A stretch of DNA of 64,000 bases from DASPTT01 sp035623275 (GTDB lineage: Bacteria; Actinomycetota; Acidimicrobiia; Acidimicrobiales; UBA8190): positions 1 through 64,000 of the forward strand of contig DASPTT010000166.1 in assembly GCA_035623275.1 (NCBI GenBank), written 5' to 3'. This document shows, piece after piece, positions 9,006-18,143 of the stretch. How positions within the stretch are numbered: position 1 is the first letter of the stretch; each line of letters begins with the position of its first letter. Made by a program: the position numbers and the translations under genes. The notes beneath the pieces were generated by a model. It was not told the DNA's origin. It searched no databases and saw nothing but the letters and a program-made list of their open reading frames with translations.

Positions 9006-9894
9006 TCGCGGGCGCTCGGGCGCCACCGGGATGGTGGTGGTCGACAAGGCGGCGGGATGGACGTCCCACGACGTGGTGTCGCGCTGTCGCCGGCTCTTCG
9101 GCCAGCGCCGTGTCGGGCACGCCGGCACGCTGGACCCCGACGCCACCGGCGTCCTGCTCGTCGGGCTGGGGCGCTTCACGCGGATGCTGCGGTTCCTCAA
9201 CGGGCTGGGCAAGTCCTACGAGGGCGAGGTGGTGCTCGGCACCGCCACCACGACGCTCGACGCGTCGGGTGAGGTCGTGGGGACGTGGGACATGGCCGGC
9301 GTCACGCTGGCCGACGCGCGCGCCGCGGCGCGCCGGCTCACGGGGACGATCGAGCAGGTCCCCCCCATGGTGTCGGCCCGCAAGGTGGCAGGACGACGGC
9401 TCTACGAGCTGGCTCGCGCCGGGGTCGAGGTCGAGCGCGAGGCGCGGCCGGTGACCGTGGAGCGGTTCGACGTCTTCCCCGTCCCCGGCGATCCGGGTGT
9501 CCTGCGCATCGAGGTCGACTGCTCCACCGGCACCTACGTGCGCGTGCTGGCCGCCGACCTGGGCGCGGCACTGGGCGGGGGCGCGCACCTGCGGGCGCTG
9601 CGCCGCACGCGGGTGGGCTCCTTCGGCCTCGCCGAAGCCCACCCGCTCGAGATGCTGACCCCCGCCCACGTGCTCACGCCCGCGCAGGCGCTGCGGGACT
9701 TGGACCAGATCGTGGTGGGCGCGGAGGTGACCCGGCTGGTGTCCCACGGGCTGGCCCTGGACAAGGTGGCACTCGGTGCCACGGGGGAGGGGCCGTGGGC
9801 CCTCATCGACCGCGCCGGGCGGCTGCTGGCCGTGTACGAGGGCACCGACACCGACCGGGTCGTCGCCGCGTGCGTCCTGGCCTCCAGCGGGTGA
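8992..9894 (+). CDS. truB: tRNA pseudouridine(55) synthase TruB
   Basis: Converts U55 to pseudouridine in the T-loop of tRNAs. The product has GMVVVDKAAGWTSHDVV and the catalytic block GHAGTLDPDATGVL with the essential Asp, then a PUA-like C-terminal region. Three starts are possible: GTG 8980, GTG 8992 (used here, 300 aa, 14-nt overlap with rbfA) and ATG 9031. The repeated GAGG-CCCGTGGC context upstream does not separate them. The stop overlaps the ribF start (TGATG). Confidence 0.92.
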   Translation: MASADRGRSGATGMVVVDKAAGWTSHDVVSRCRRLFGQRRVGHAGTLDPDATGVLLVGLGRFTRMLRFLNGLGKSYEGEVVLGTATTTLDASGEVVGTWDMAGVTLADARAAARRLTGTIEQVPPMVSARKVAGRRLYELARAGVEVEREARPVTVERFDVFPVPGDPGVLRIEVDCSTGTYVRVLAADLGAALGGGAHLRALRRTRVGSFGLAEAHPLEMLTPAHVLTPAQALRDLDQIVVGAEVTRLVSHGLALDKVALGATGEGPWALIDRAGRLLAVYEGTDTDRVVAACVLASSG

Positions 9895-10955
9895 TGGATA
9901 ACCTCTGGCCGATGGAGGTCGTCCTCGGGCCGGAGCACTGCACGCCGCCCGCAGAGGGATCGGCGGTGACCATCGGCGCCTACGACGGAGTCCATCTCGG
10001 CCACCGCCACCTCATCGAGCGTCTCGGGGCCATGGCCGACGGGCGCGGGCTGGCCAGTGTGGTGGTCACCTTCGACCGGCACCCGGCCACGGTGGTCCGT
10101 CCGGAGTCGGCCCCGCTGCTCCTGACCGACCTCGACCAGAAGCTCGAGCTGCTGGCCGAGACGGGCGTGGCCCGGACCGTCGTGGTGCCCTTCGACGAGA
10201 CCCGCGCCCGGGAGTCGGCGGAGGACTTCGTGGACGAGGTGCTCGTGCAGGCCCTCGGGGCACGTCTCGTGGTGGTCGGGAGCGACTTCCACTTCGGCCA
10301 CGGCCGGCGGGGCAACGTCGCCCTGCTGTCGTCCATGGGCGAGACCCGCGGCTTCGACGTGGTCGGCCTCGACCTCGAGAGCGACCGCTCGGGCGACGCC
10401 GTGTCCTCCACCAGGATCCGGGGCCTGCTCGGCGAGGGGGACGTGCGGCGGGCGGCCGAGCTGCTCGGGCGCCACCACCAGGTGCGGGGCGTGGTCGTCC
10501 ACGACGTGGGCCGCGGCGGCGCCGAGCTGGGGTTCCCGACGGCCAACGTGGAGCTCCCCGAGGGCATCGCCCTGCCCAGCGAGGGCATCTACGCCTGCTG
10601 GTACGAGCGCCCCGACGGGGCCTTGCACGCGGCGGCGGCCTCGCTCGGACGGCGCCCGACCTTCGACACCGGGGTCCCCGACCACCCGGTCCTCGAGGCC
10701 CACCTCCTCGACTTCCAGGGCGACCTCTATGGCGAGACCGCCCGGGTGTCCTTCGTCGACCGCCTGCGCGACGACCTGCGCTTCGACAGCGTCGACGCCC
10801 TGGTGGCGCAGATGCGCCGGGACGTGGAGGCGGCCCGCGCCGTGCTCGCCGACGCGGCGCCGACCCGGGCCGTGCCGCGCGGTCCCGGCGCCTCCCGGGC
10901 CGACGCCACCGCGGGCGGCTCGGCGGGCGGCGCGGCGACGGCCCTGCTAGAGTGA
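9894..10955 (+). CDS. ribF: Bifunctional riboflavin kinase / FAD synthetase
   Basis: Makes FMN and FAD from riboflavin. The N-terminal nucleotidyltransferase domain shows [17 protein letters not shown]. The C-terminal flavokinase domain shows [17 protein letters not shown] and GRRPTFDTG. The 353-aa protein ends with an Ala/Gly-rich tail of about 35 residues not needed by the fold. ATG 9894 overlaps the truB stop. No FMN riboswitch-like sequence precedes the gene; it is the last gene of the rimP-infB-truB transcript. Confidence 0.95.
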   Translation: MDNLWPMEVVLGPEHCTPPAEGSAVTIGAYDGVHLGHRHLIERLGAMADGRGLASVVVTFDRHPATVVRPESAPLLLTDLDQKLELLAETGVARTVVVPFDETRARESAEDFVDEVLVQALGARLVVVGSDFHFGHGRRGNVALLSSMGETRGFDVVGLDLESDRSGDAVSSTRIRGLLGEGDVRRAAELLGRHHQVRGVVVHDVGRGGAELGFPTANVELPEGIALPSEGIYACWYERPDGALHAAAASLGRRPTFDTGVPDHPVLEAHLLDFQGDLYGETARVSFVDRLRDDLRFDSVDALVAQMRRDVEAARAVLADAAPTRAVPRGPGASRADATAGGSAGGAATALLE

Positions 10956-10999
10956 CCCGTCAGCCGGGGCGCCGTCCCGGTGGGATCCGGGTGGGACGG
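10948..10999 (+). promoter_or_regulatory. Possible rpsO promoter and structured leader
   Basis: TAGAGT at 10948-10953, inside the last ribF codons, is a reasonable -10 box and would give a leader of about 93 nt before rpsO. In that leader CCGTCCC (10972-10978) pairs with GGGACGG (10993-10999). A competing pairing CCCGG/CCGGG is possible inside. S15 is known to repress its own mRNA through leader structures in several phyla, so this is a candidate autoregulatory site. Confidence 0.4.
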
Positions 11000-11052
11000 T
11001 CGTGCCCGAGTGCGCGACCTCTCCCGATCAGTTCCGAGGTTGCTCTCCCCAC

Positions 11053-11310
11053 ATGCCCGAGAAGTCCGCGACGATCGCCGAGTACCGCCTGCACGAGACC
11101 GACACCGGTTCCCCGGAGGTGCAGATCGCGCTCCTCACCGAGCGCATCACCCACCTCACGGAGCACCTGAAGTCGCACAAGGGCGACCACCACACTCGGC
11201 GCGGCCTCATGAAGCTCATCGGCCGGCGCCGCCGGCTCCTCGACTACGTGCGGGACAACGACATCGAGCGCTACCGGTCCATCATCGGCAGGCTCGGCAT
11301 TCGCCGCTAG
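11053..11310 (+). CDS. rpsO: 30S ribosomal protein S15
   Basis: Primary 16S-binding protein of the 30S platform. The 85-aa product has the four-helix S15 pattern: [39 protein letters not shown] in overlapping short blocks, then the basic RRRRLLDYV and a C-terminal GIRR. ATG 11053 gives the normal N-terminus ([12 protein letters not shown]); the in-frame upstream ATG/GTG codons would add non-conserved residues. pnp follows, as in many bacteria. Confidence 0.97.
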   Translation: MPEKSATIAEYRLHETDTGSPEVQIALLTERITHLTEHLKSHKGDHHTRRGLMKLIGRRRRLLDYVRDNDIERYRSIIGRLGIRR

Positions 11311-11315
11311 GCGAC

Positions 11316-11340
11316 CCGGTCCCCGACGGTCGGGGGCCGG
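11316..11340 (+). terminator. Hairpin directly after rpsO
   Basis: CCGGTCCCCG (11316-11325) pairs with CGGGGGCCGG (11331-11340), 10 bp with one G-U wobble and a 5-nt loop, 5 nt after the rpsO stop. No T run follows, so it may act as an mRNA-stabilising or processing structure rather than a strong terminator. Confidence 0.5.
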
Positions 11341-11557
11341 TCTCGGGCGGGTGCGGACCCGCCCGGGCAGAGGGCGGAAGGCCCGCCCCACACACATCCG
11401 AGGGCATCTGGCGAGAGGTCAGCTGCCAGTCGCCGGTCACCGCGCCGGCTCCGATCCCCGTCGGCGGTCCGCCGGGTCGGGATCAGGGGCGAGGGCGGGG
11501 TGGTCGACTACTGGGAACTGGCCCGGCGCGGTGTCCCCGATCAACACGAGGAGACCC
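11341..11557 (+). promoter_or_regulatory. Structured leader of pnp
   Basis: This 217-nt stretch has no gene. CGGGCGGGT (11344-11352) pairs perfectly with ACCCGCCCG (11357-11365) over a 4-nt loop. Further GC-rich self-complementary segments follow (around 11373-11390 and 11455-11495). In other bacteria pnp is autoregulated through leader structures, so a similar role is plausible. A GAGGAGA Shine-Dalgarno (11548-11554) precedes the ATG. Confidence 0.4.
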
Positions 11558-13933
11558 ATGGCGGACGCCATCACCGTGTCGGCACCCATCAGCGAGACCG
11601 ACCGCACCCTGACGTTCGAGGCCGGCAAGTACGCGTTCCAGGCCGACGGCGCCGTCGTCGGCCGCATCGGCGACACGGTGGTGCTGGTGGCCGCCACCGC
11701 CGCCCGCAAGGTCCGCGAGGGCACGGACTTCTTCCCCCTCACCGTGGACATCGAGGAGCGCATGTACGCGGCGGGCAAGATCCCCGGATCGTTCTTCCGG
11801 CGTGAGGGCCGGGCGACCGACCAGGCCATCTTGACCTGCCGGCTCATCGACCGCCCGCTGCGCCCGTCGTTCCCCGAGGGCTTTCGCAACGAGGTCCACG
11901 TGGTGGGCACGATCTTCGGCGCGGACCTGGAGAACCCCCACGACGTGCTCGCCATCAACACGGCGTCGGCCGCGCTCATGCTCTCGGGCATCCCCTTCGA
12001 GGGCCCCATCGGCGCGGTCCGCATCGCGTGGACGACCGATGGCAAGTGGATCCCTCACCCCACCTACCAGGAGGGCGACGCGTCGCTCTTCGAGCTGGTG
12101 GTGGCGGGCCGGGCGCTGTCGACCGAGCCCGACTCCGAGATCGCCATCATGATGGTGGAGGCCGGCGGCACCGCCGACTCCTGGCACCACTACGAGGCCG
12201 GTGCGCCCAAGGTCACCGAGGAGGTCCTGGCCCAGGGCCTGGAGGCGGCCAAGACCTGGATCCGCGAGTCCATCGAGCTCCAGCGTGCGTTGGTGTCCAA
12301 GGCCGGGAGCAGGCCGACCATCCCCTACGAGCTGTTCACGGACTACGAGCCCGACGTCTACGACCGCGTCGCGCAGGTCGGTCTCGAGCCGCTGTCCAAA
12401 GCCAACACCATCACGGTCAAGGCCGAGCGCAACGCGGCCATCGACGAGGCCACGGACTCGATCCTCGAGCAGCTCGCCCCCGAGTTCCCCGAGCGCGAGC
12501 GCGAGATCAAGGCGGCCGTCCGGGCCCTCACGAAGAAGCTCGTGCGCAAGCGGATCGTCGAGGAGGGGGTACGCATCGACGGCCGGGGCACGGCCGACAT
12601 CCGGCCGCTGTCCGCCGAGGTGGGGGTGCTGCCCACGGCGCACGGCTCGGGCCTCTTCCAGCGCGGAGAGACGCAGGTGCTCAACGTCACCACACTGGGG
12701 ATGCCGCGGATGAACCAGCTGCTCGACACCATCGGCATCGACGAGCACAAGCGCTACATGCACCACTACAACTTCCCGCCCTTCTCGACCGGAGAGACCG
12801 GTTTCATGCGCGGCCCCAAGCGCCGGGAGATCGGCCACGGGCTCCTCGCCGAGCGCGCGCTGCTCCCGGTGGTGCCCTCGGAAGAGGAGTTCCCCTACAC
12901 GCTGCGGCTCGTCTCCGAGGTGCTGTCGTCGAACGGCTCGACCTCGATGGCGTCGGTGTGCGGGTCGACGCTCTCGCTCATGGACGCCGGGGTGCCGATC
13001 AAGGCGCCGGTGGCCGGCATCGCCATGGGGCTCGTCTACGACGAGGGGACGTACGTGACCCTGACCGACATCCTCGGCGCCGAGGACGCCTTCGGCGACA
13101 TGGACTTCAAGGTGGCCGGGACCAAGGACGTGGTGACCGCCCTGCAGCTCGACACCAAGATCGACGGACTGCCCGCCGACGTGCTCGCCCAGGCGCTGCA
13201 CCAGGCGCGTGACGCGCGGCTGACCATCCTCGACGTCATGGCCAAGGCCATCGTGGAGCCGCGCGCGGAGGTCTCGGACAACGCGCCGAAGATCGTGTCC
13301 TTCCAGATCCCCGCGGACAAGATCGGCGAGGTCATCGGGCCCAAGGGCAAGATCATCAACGCCCTGCAGGCCGAGACGGGCACGGACATCACCGTGGAGG
13401 ACGACGGCCTCTACGGCGTGGTGACGATCGGCGCCAAGGACGGCGGGGCGGTCAACGAGGCCAAGCGCCGCGTGTTCCTCATCGTGGAGCCGCCGGACGC
13501 CGAGGTGGGGGTGACCTACCCCGGCAAGGTGGTCAACATCACCAAGTTCGGTGCCTTCGTCAACATCCTGCCCGGGCGCGACGGGCTGCTGCACATCTCC
13601 AAGCTCGGGGCAGGCAAGCGCGTCGAGCGAGTCGAGGACGTGCTCACCCTCGGCCAGGACGTCGAGGTGCGCGTGGACGACATCGACCCGCAGGGCAAGG
13701 TCTCGCTGTCCCTCGTCGGGGAGCTGGCCGCCGGCGGCGGCAACGGCACCCGGGAGACCGGCGCCGGAGGTGCCCAGGGCGGCGCAGCCCCCTCGGGCCC
13801 GGCGGCGTCGTTCGAGGCGTCGTTCGAGGCCGAGCTGGCCAGCGAGCTCGGGGACCTCGGCCCCGGACCTGCTCCGAGCGGCGGGGGCGAGCGCCGCGGC
13901 GGCGGGGGCGGGCGCCGGCCACGTCGTCGGTGA
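11558..13933 (+). CDS. pnp: Polyribonucleotide nucleotidyltransferase (PNPase)
   Basis: 3'-5' phosphorolytic exoribonuclease of RNA turnover. The 791-aa protein contains two RNase PH-like domains with an all-alpha domain between them, the FSTGETGFMRGPKRREIGHG catalytic region of the second core, a KH domain (IGEVIGPKGKIINALQ) and an S1 domain (VTYPGKVVNITKFGAFV). The C-terminus is an unusual Gly/Arg-rich tail ending RRPRRR, which may add RNA affinity. Start ATG 11558 with GAGGAGA upstream. RNase J lies 8 kb downstream. Confidence 0.97.
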   Translation: MADAITVSAPISETDRTLTFEAGKYAFQADGAVVGRIGDTVVLVAATAARKVREGTDFFPLTVDIEERMYAAGKIPGSFFRREGRATDQAILTCRLIDRPLRPSFPEGFRNEVHVVGTIFGADLENPHDVLAINTASAALMLSGIPFEGPIGAVRIAWTTDGKWIPHPTYQEGDASLFELVVAGRALSTEPDSEIAIMMVEAGGTADSWHHYEAGAPKVTEEVLAQGLEAAKTWIRESIELQRALVSKAGSRPTIPYELFTDYEPDVYDRVAQVGLEPLSKANTITVKAERNAAIDEATDSILEQLAPEFPEREREIKAAVRALTKKLVRKRIVEEGVRIDGRGTADIRPLSAEVGVLPTAHGSGLFQRGETQVLNVTTLGMPRMNQLLDTIGIDEHKRYMHHYNFPPFSTGETGFMRGPKRREIGHGLLAERALLPVVPSEEEFPYTLRLVSEVLSSNGSTSMASVCGSTLSLMDAGVPIKAPVAGIAMGLVYDEGTYVTLTDILGAEDAFGDMDFKVAGTKDVVTALQLDTKIDGLPADVLAQALHQARDARLTILDVMAKAIVEPRAEVSDNAPKIVSFQIPADKIGEVIGPKGKIINALQAETGTDITVEDDGLYGVVTIGAKDGGAVNEAKRRVFLIVEPPDAEVGVTYPGKVVNITKFGAFVNILPGRDGLLHISKLGAGKRVERVEDVLTLGQDVEVRVDDIDPQGKVSLSLVGELAAGGGNGTRETGAGGAQGGAAPSGPAASFEASFEAELASELGDLGPGPAPSGGGERRGGGGGRRPRRR

Positions 13934-13955
13934 TCCGGCCCGGCTGCACGCCCGG

Positions 13956-15212
13956 GTGATCCGCGCGGAGCGACTCGACTGCGGGGTGCGCCTGGTCACC
14001 GAGCGCATGCCCGACGCGCGCTCGGCCAGCGTGGGGGTGTGGGTGGGCACCGGCTCGCGTGACGAGCCGCCGGCGCTCTCCGGCGCGTCCCACTTCCTCG
14101 AGCACCTGCTGTTCAAGGGCACGACGACGTGGAGCTCGTCGGCCATCGCCGAGGCGGTCGACGAGGTCGGCGGCGACATGAACGCCTTCACGACCAAGGA
14201 GTACACCGCCTTCTACGTGCGCACCCTCTCCGAGGACGTCGGGCTCGGCCTCGACGTGCTGGGCGCGATCATGACCGATCCCGCGCTGGCGCCCGACGAC
14301 GTGGACTCCGAGCGCAGCGTCATCATGGACGAGATCCTGATGCACGCAGACGAGGCTGCCGACTTCGCCGCGGAGCAGTGCACGGCGGCACTCTTCGGGC
14401 CGCACCCCCTCGGGCGCGAGGTCCTGGGCACGGCGTCGACGGTGGGCCGGCTCGAGGCGCCCGAGATCCGCGGCTTCTTCGACCACCACTACCGGGCGGG
14501 GAACTTCGTCGTCGCCGCGGCGGGCGACGTGGTGCACGACGTCCTCGTCGCCGAGGTCGAGCGCCGGTTCCGGGACCGCTCCGGGGGCGGGCCGCCCGAG
14601 CGCCAGGCCCCCGGTCCGCCGCGCCCGTCGCTGGTCGTGACCCGCCGGCCCACGGAGCAGGTCCAGCTGGTCCTCGGGGTGCGGGGGCCGGGACGCCACG
14701 ACGAGACGCGCTGGGCCTTCGCCGTGCTCAACCACGTGCTCGGCGGGGGGATGTCGAGCCGGCTCTTCCAGGAGATCCGCGAGCGGCGGGGGCTGGCCTA
14801 CTCCGTGTGGTCCGAGCGCACCCACTACGACGAGGAGGGGTCCCTGACCGTCCACGTGGGCACGGCACCCGAGCACGCGCACGAGGTGCTGGCGCTGGTG
14901 GTCGACGAGCTCGACCGCATCGGGGGGTCGGGGATCACCGAGCGCGAGCTGGCGGTGGCCAAGGGGCACCTGCGTGCCGAGACGCTGCTGTCCCTGGAGG
15001 ACTCGGGGACCAGGATGAGCCGGATCGGCTCGAGCCTGCTCCTGCACGGGCACGTGCTGACGGTCGACGAGGTGCTCGCCAGGGTGGCCGCCGTGTCGCT
15101 CGAGGACGTGGGCGCGCTGGCCGCCCGGCTCGCCTGCGCCCCGCGCGCGCTGTCGGTGGTCGGGCCCTTCGACGAGGCCGACTTCGCCGGGACGGCGCCG
15201 GCGCGGCGTTAG
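13956..15212 (+). CDS. M16 family zinc metallopeptidase
   Basis: Processing-peptidase/insulinase family protease of 418 aa. The inverted zinc motif HFLEH (46-50) and a downstream Glu in SERSVIMDEI (about 126) are present, as is the C-terminal M16 half with SSRLFQEIRERRGLAYSV. The start is GTG 13956, 23 nt after pnp; no Shine-Dalgarno is obvious. pnp followed by an M16 peptidase and dapB is a common actinobacterial order. The substrate is unknown; no signal peptide is seen, so it is probably cytoplasmic. Confidence 0.9.
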   Translation: MIRAERLDCGVRLVTERMPDARSASVGVWVGTGSRDEPPALSGASHFLEHLLFKGTTTWSSSAIAEAVDEVGGDMNAFTTKEYTAFYVRTLSEDVGLGLDVLGAIMTDPALAPDDVDSERSVIMDEILMHADEAADFAAEQCTAALFGPHPLGREVLGTASTVGRLEAPEIRGFFDHHYRAGNFVVAAAGDVVHDVLVAEVERRFRDRSGGGPPERQAPGPPRPSLVVTRRPTEQVQLVLGVRGPGRHDETRWAFAVLNHVLGGGMSSRLFQEIRERRGLAYSVWSERTHYDEEGSLTVHVGTAPEHAHEVLALVVDELDRIGGSGITERELAVAKGHLRAETLLSLEDSGTRMSRIGSSLLLHGHVLTVDEVLARVAAVSLEDVGALAARLACAPRALSVVGPFDEADFAGTAPARR

Positions 15213-15215
15213 GGT
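15210..15215 (+). promoter_or_regulatory. -10 box (TAGGGT) for a leaderless dapB mRNA
   Basis: TAGGGT lies exactly 6 nt before the dapB ATG and overlaps the end of the upstream peptidase gene. There is no Shine-Dalgarno, and the expected transcription start coincides with the ATG. Confidence 0.55.
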
Positions 15216-15221
15216 TTCACC

Positions 15222-16028
15222 ATGACGCGCGTCGGTGTCCTCGGGGCAGGGGGGCGCATGGGCCGCCAGGTGTGCCTAGCCGTCGCCGGCGAGGCGGACC
15301 TCGAGCTGGTGGCGGCGGTCGACCCCTCCGTCGCCGGCGCGGCGCTCGACGCGCTGGTCGACCTCGACACCGACGTGGTCGTGGGCGACGACGTCACCGG
15401 GCTCGCCGACGCCGGCGTGGAGGTGGCAGTGGACTTCACGGTCGCCCCGGCCGCGGTGGCACACATGGCATGGTGCGCGGCGCACGGCGTGCACGCGGTG
15501 GTGGGGACCACGGGCATCACCGACGCGCAGGTCGAGGCGGCCCGCGAGGCGTTCGAGCGCTCCGAGGCCAACTGCGTGCTCGCCGCGAACTTCGCCGTCA
15601 CCGCCGTCCTCATGATGCGCTTCGCCGAATTGGCCGCGCCCTTCGTCGGGGGCGTCGAGATCGTCGAGCTGCACCACGACGCCAAGCGGGACGCGCCGTC
15701 GGGGACGGCGCTCCGCACCGCCGAGCGGGTGGCCGCCGCCCGGGCGGCTGCCGGGGCCCCGCCGTGGCCGGCGGACGCCACCGTCGACCTGGTGCTCCCC
15801 GGGGCGCGCGGCGCCGACACGCCCGGCGGGGTGCGTGTGCACTCGGTGCGCCTCCCCGGGCTGGTGGCCCACCAGGAGGTCATCATGGGCGCGCCGGGTC
15901 AGTCGCTGACCATCCGCCACGACGCCTACGACCGCTCGTCGTTCATGCCGGGGGTCCTGCTCGCGCTGCGGGCGGTCCCGTCCATGCCGGGGCTCACGGT
16001 GGGGCTCGACGCCGTGCTCGGGCTCTGA
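15222..16028 (+). CDS. dapB: 4-hydroxy-tetrahydrodipicolinate reductase
   Basis: Second committed step of the diaminopimelate/lysine pathway: NAD(P)H reduction of HTPA to tetrahydrodipicolinate. The 268-aa protein has the nucleotide-binding GAGGRMGRQV near the N-terminus and the signature ELHHDAKRDAPSGTA (about 148-162) with the catalytic His and Lys. dapA, usually its close neighbour, is displaced 5 kb downstream by an accessory block. Probably transcribed from a leaderless promoter (TAGGGT). Confidence 0.97.
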   Translation: MTRVGVLGAGGRMGRQVCLAVAGEADLELVAAVDPSVAGAALDALVDLDTDVVVGDDVTGLADAGVEVAVDFTVAPAAVAHMAWCAAHGVHAVVGTTGITDAQVEAAREAFERSEANCVLAANFAVTAVLMMRFAELAAPFVGGVEIVELHHDAKRDAPSGTALRTAERVAAARAAAGAPPWPADATVDLVLPGARGADTPGGVRVHSVRLPGLVAHQEVIMGAPGQSLTIRHDAYDRSSFMPGVLLALRAVPSMPGLTVGLDAVLGL

Positions 16029-16036
16029 GGCCCCGG

Positions 16037-16606
16037 GTGGCGGCCGAGCCCGACATCCGCGAGCGCATCCTCGGGGCCACCTTCGCCTGCGTCGCCCGCT
16101 GGGGCTTGGCCAAGACGACGGTCGAGGACGCCGCCCGCCAGGCCGGTGTGTCGCGTGCCACCGTGTACCGCTATTTCCCTGGCGGACGCGACGAGCTGGT
16201 CAGCGCGGTGGTCTCCTGGCAGTACCAGAAGTTCTTCGGCCGCCTCTACGAGGAGGTCCATGGGGCCACCTCGCTCGACGAGGTGCTCGAACGCGGGCTC
16301 GCCCTGGCCCGGCGCGCCATCCTCGAGCACGAGGTGCTCCAGAAGGTGCTCGAGACCGAGCCCGAGATGCTGCTGCCCAAGCTGACCGTCGAGTCCAACC
16401 GGACGGTGGCGCTCATCAGCGGCTTCCTCGTGCCCTACCTGGCCGACGAGCGCCTGGCGCCGGGGGTCGGCGTGCACGAGGCGGCGGACTTCCTGGCCCG
16501 CATGATCCTCTCCTACATCTCGTCCCCGGGACGCTGGGACCTCGGCACCCCCGCCGACGTGGCCGCGCTGGTTCGCACCGAGCTGCTGGCGGGCGTCTTG
16601 GACTGA
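16037..16606 (+). CDS. TetR family transcriptional regulator (first of two paralogues)
   Basis: 189-aa repressor-type protein. The N-terminal helix-turn-helix reads GLAKTTVEDAARQAGVSRAT then VYRYFPGG; the C-terminal ligand domain is all-helical. It resembles the regulator at 19363-20082 in both halves: shared KTT(V/L)(E/D)D, SRATVYR-FPGG, EP--(L/V)LP-LT and AR-(A/I)LSY(I/L)S-P blocks, so the two are paralogues. GTG 16037 is 8 nt after dapB. Its target is unknown; the VOC gene downstream is the nearest same-strand candidate. Confidence 0.88.
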   Translation: MAAEPDIRERILGATFACVARWGLAKTTVEDAARQAGVSRATVYRYFPGGRDELVSAVVSWQYQKFFGRLYEEVHGATSLDEVLERGLALARRAILEHEVLQKVLETEPEMLLPKLTVESNRTVALISGFLVPYLADERLAPGVGVHEAADFLARMILSYISSPGRWDLGTPADVAALVRTELLAGVLD

Positions 16607-16704
16607 GCACACCGCCTGCGGGCCGCGGCACCGGGGCGACCGATGACGTCGCGCTCCCCACCACGTCTGCACTGGCGTCGGCGCAGCCTCACGGACGACA
16701 TGGC

Positions 16705-16731
16705 GACACGGACGACACGGACGACACGGAC
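16705..16731 (+). repeat. Three tandem 9-bp repeats
   Basis: Three perfect copies of GACACGGAC in the 137-bp gap between the TetR gene and the VOC gene, immediately before the GAGGAGAG Shine-Dalgarno of the latter. The rest of the gap shows nothing recognised. Function unknown; it could be a binding site or slippage product. Confidence 0.75.
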
Positions 16732-16743
16732 GAGGAGAGACCG

Positions 16744-17166
16744 ATGGCCTTTCGCCCCTATCTGGCCTTCGCCGGCGAGTGCCGCGCGGCGTTCACCCGG
16801 TACCAGGAGATCCTGGGCGGGGAGCTGACGCTCATGTCCACGGCCGACGCGCCCCCCGATGCCGGCGCGCCGGCATCGGGGGCCAACCCCGACGCGGTCG
16901 TGCACGCCGCGCTGACCCGAGCGGACGGCGTGCTCATGGGCGCAGACGACCTGTCCGGCAGCTTCGAGGGGAACGTCAGGGGCATGTGCGTCAACTGCTC
17001 GCTGCCCGACACCGCGGAGGCCGCGCGGGTGTTCGACGCCCTGTGCGAAGGCGGTCAGGTGCAGATGCCCATGGGCGAGACCTTCTTCGCACCCGCGTTC
17101 GGCATGTGCATCGACCGCTTCGGTGTGCCCTGGATGGTGATGGTCGAGCCGATCCCGCCGTCCTGA
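16744..17166 (+). CDS. VOC superfamily protein (PhnB/glyoxalase-like)
   Basis: 140-aa protein resembling the PhnB/YjdN branch of the vicinal oxygen chelate fold: YLAFAGECRAAFTRYQEILGGEL at the start in short blocks, a central ADGVLMGAD strand, and the C-terminal MPMGETFFAPAFGMCIDRFGVPWMV. Members of this branch are often annotated as 3-demethylubiquinone methyltransferase-like, but that activity is not supported here. GAGGAGAG (16732-16739) supports ATG 16744. It converges on the SDR gene. Confidence 0.85.
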   Translation: MAFRPYLAFAGECRAAFTRYQEILGGELTLMSTADAPPDAGAPASGANPDAVVHAALTRADGVLMGADDLSGSFEGNVRGMCVNCSLPDTAEAARVFDALCEGGQVQMPMGETFFAPAFGMCIDRFGVPWMVMVEPIPPS

Positions 17167-17167
17167 C

Positions 17168-17183
17168 GGGCGCCGCGGCGCCC
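17168..17183. terminator. Palindrome between convergent genes
   Basis: GGGCGCC-GC-GGCGCCC is a perfect palindrome in the 31-bp gap between the VOC stop and the SDR stop. It can form a hairpin in both transcripts and may act as a bidirectional terminator; no T run on either side. Confidence 0.45.
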
Positions 17184-17197
17184 CGGCGGACGAGCGC

Positions 17198-17992
17198 TCA
17201 GATCGCCGGCGGCGCGGTCATCCGGCCGACCGCGGCCATGAGCTCGACCCAGCCGTCGAGGTCCGCGTTCTTGGCGTCGACGTGCGCCTTGATGTCGGCG
17301 GGCACGAAGATCTCCAGCCCTGGCGCTTCCAGGGCCTCGACGATCCCCGCGGCGCAGTCGACCGCGCTCACGAACTCAGCACCGGGCAGCCCCGGCAGCT
17401 CACCTGGACGGGTCTCCCAGATCTCGGTGGCGATGGCACCGGGCTGGATGAGCTTGACCTCGATCGGGGTGTCGGCCAGGTCCATGGCCGCCACCTCGCT
17501 CCACCCGCTGAGCGCGAACTTCGAGGCGCAGTACACGGATTCGTGGGGGATCCCGAAACGCCCGCCCGGGCTGGCCACGTTGACGAGCGTGCCTCGGCCT
17601 CGGGTCAGCATGCGCGGGATGAGTGCCAGGTTCATGCGCACGGGCGTGAAGAAGTTCGTCCGCATGACCGTGTCGAGGTCCTCGGGCGTCGTGTCCGCCA
17701 CGAGCTTGCGCTTGCCGATCCCTGCGTTGTTGATCAGGCAGTCGAGCCCTCCCAACGCCTCCCACGCGTCGTCCAACATGGCCAGGGCGGCGTCGACGTC
17801 GCCCAGGTCGACGACCCACATCCGGGAGTCGGGCGCGTGGCGCCTGCATTCGGCCAAGGTGACCTCGAGCCGCTCCGCGCGCCGCGCCGCGATGCCGACC
17901 ACCGCGCCACGCGCCGCGAGCATCGGCGCCAGCGCCTCGCCGATGCCCGACGACGCACCGGTCACCAGGATCCGTGAACCGTCGATGATCAT
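17198..17992 (-). CDS. Short-chain dehydrogenase/reductase
   Basis: Classical SDR, 264 aa, NAD(P)H-dependent. The cofactor loop TGASSGIG (11-18), NNAG (88-91) and the catalytic set S141, Y154, K158 (YCASK) are all present. The start MIIDGSRILV is supported by GGAGG 6 nt upstream on the minus strand; longer readings add no conserved sequence. It could oxidise or reduce a hydroxyl/carbonyl made by the neighbouring oxygenase-type proteins, but no substrate can be read from sequence. Between it and the next minus gene lie about 150 bp with no recognised feature. Confidence 0.9.
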   Translation of the reverse strand: MIIDGSRILVTGASSGIGEALAPMLAARGAVVGIAARRAERLEVTLAECRRHAPDSRMWVVDLGDVDAALAMLDDAWEALGGLDCLINNAGIGKRKLVADTTPEDLDTVMRTNFFTPVRMNLALIPRMLTRGRGTLVNVASPGGRFGIPHESVYCASKFALSGWSEVAAMDLADTPIEVKLIQPGAIATEIWETRPGELPGLPGAEFVSAVDCAAGIVEALEAPGLEIFVPADIKAHVDAKNADLDGWVELMAAVGRMTAPPAI

Positions 17993-18143
17993 GGTGCGCC
18001 TCCGTCTGTCTTCCCCCGGGCCGCCGCGGCCCGTCGGGGGCCCGTCGTGGGGCATGGTCGCACATCGACAGGTCGCGGACGGCGACGGGCTCCCCGGTGC
18101 AGGGAGCGGCGCCGTCGACGCCCGCTCGGAGGACGAGCCCCGC

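Noticed and set aside
9840..9900. FMN riboswitch before ribF
   Set aside because: ribF overlaps the truB stop; there is no leader in which an aptamer could fit.
16643..16828. Small ORF starting at ATG 16643 across the 9-bp repeats
   Set aside because: It overlaps the start of the VOC gene out of frame, is Arg/Thr-rich low complexity, and lacks a Shine-Dalgarno.
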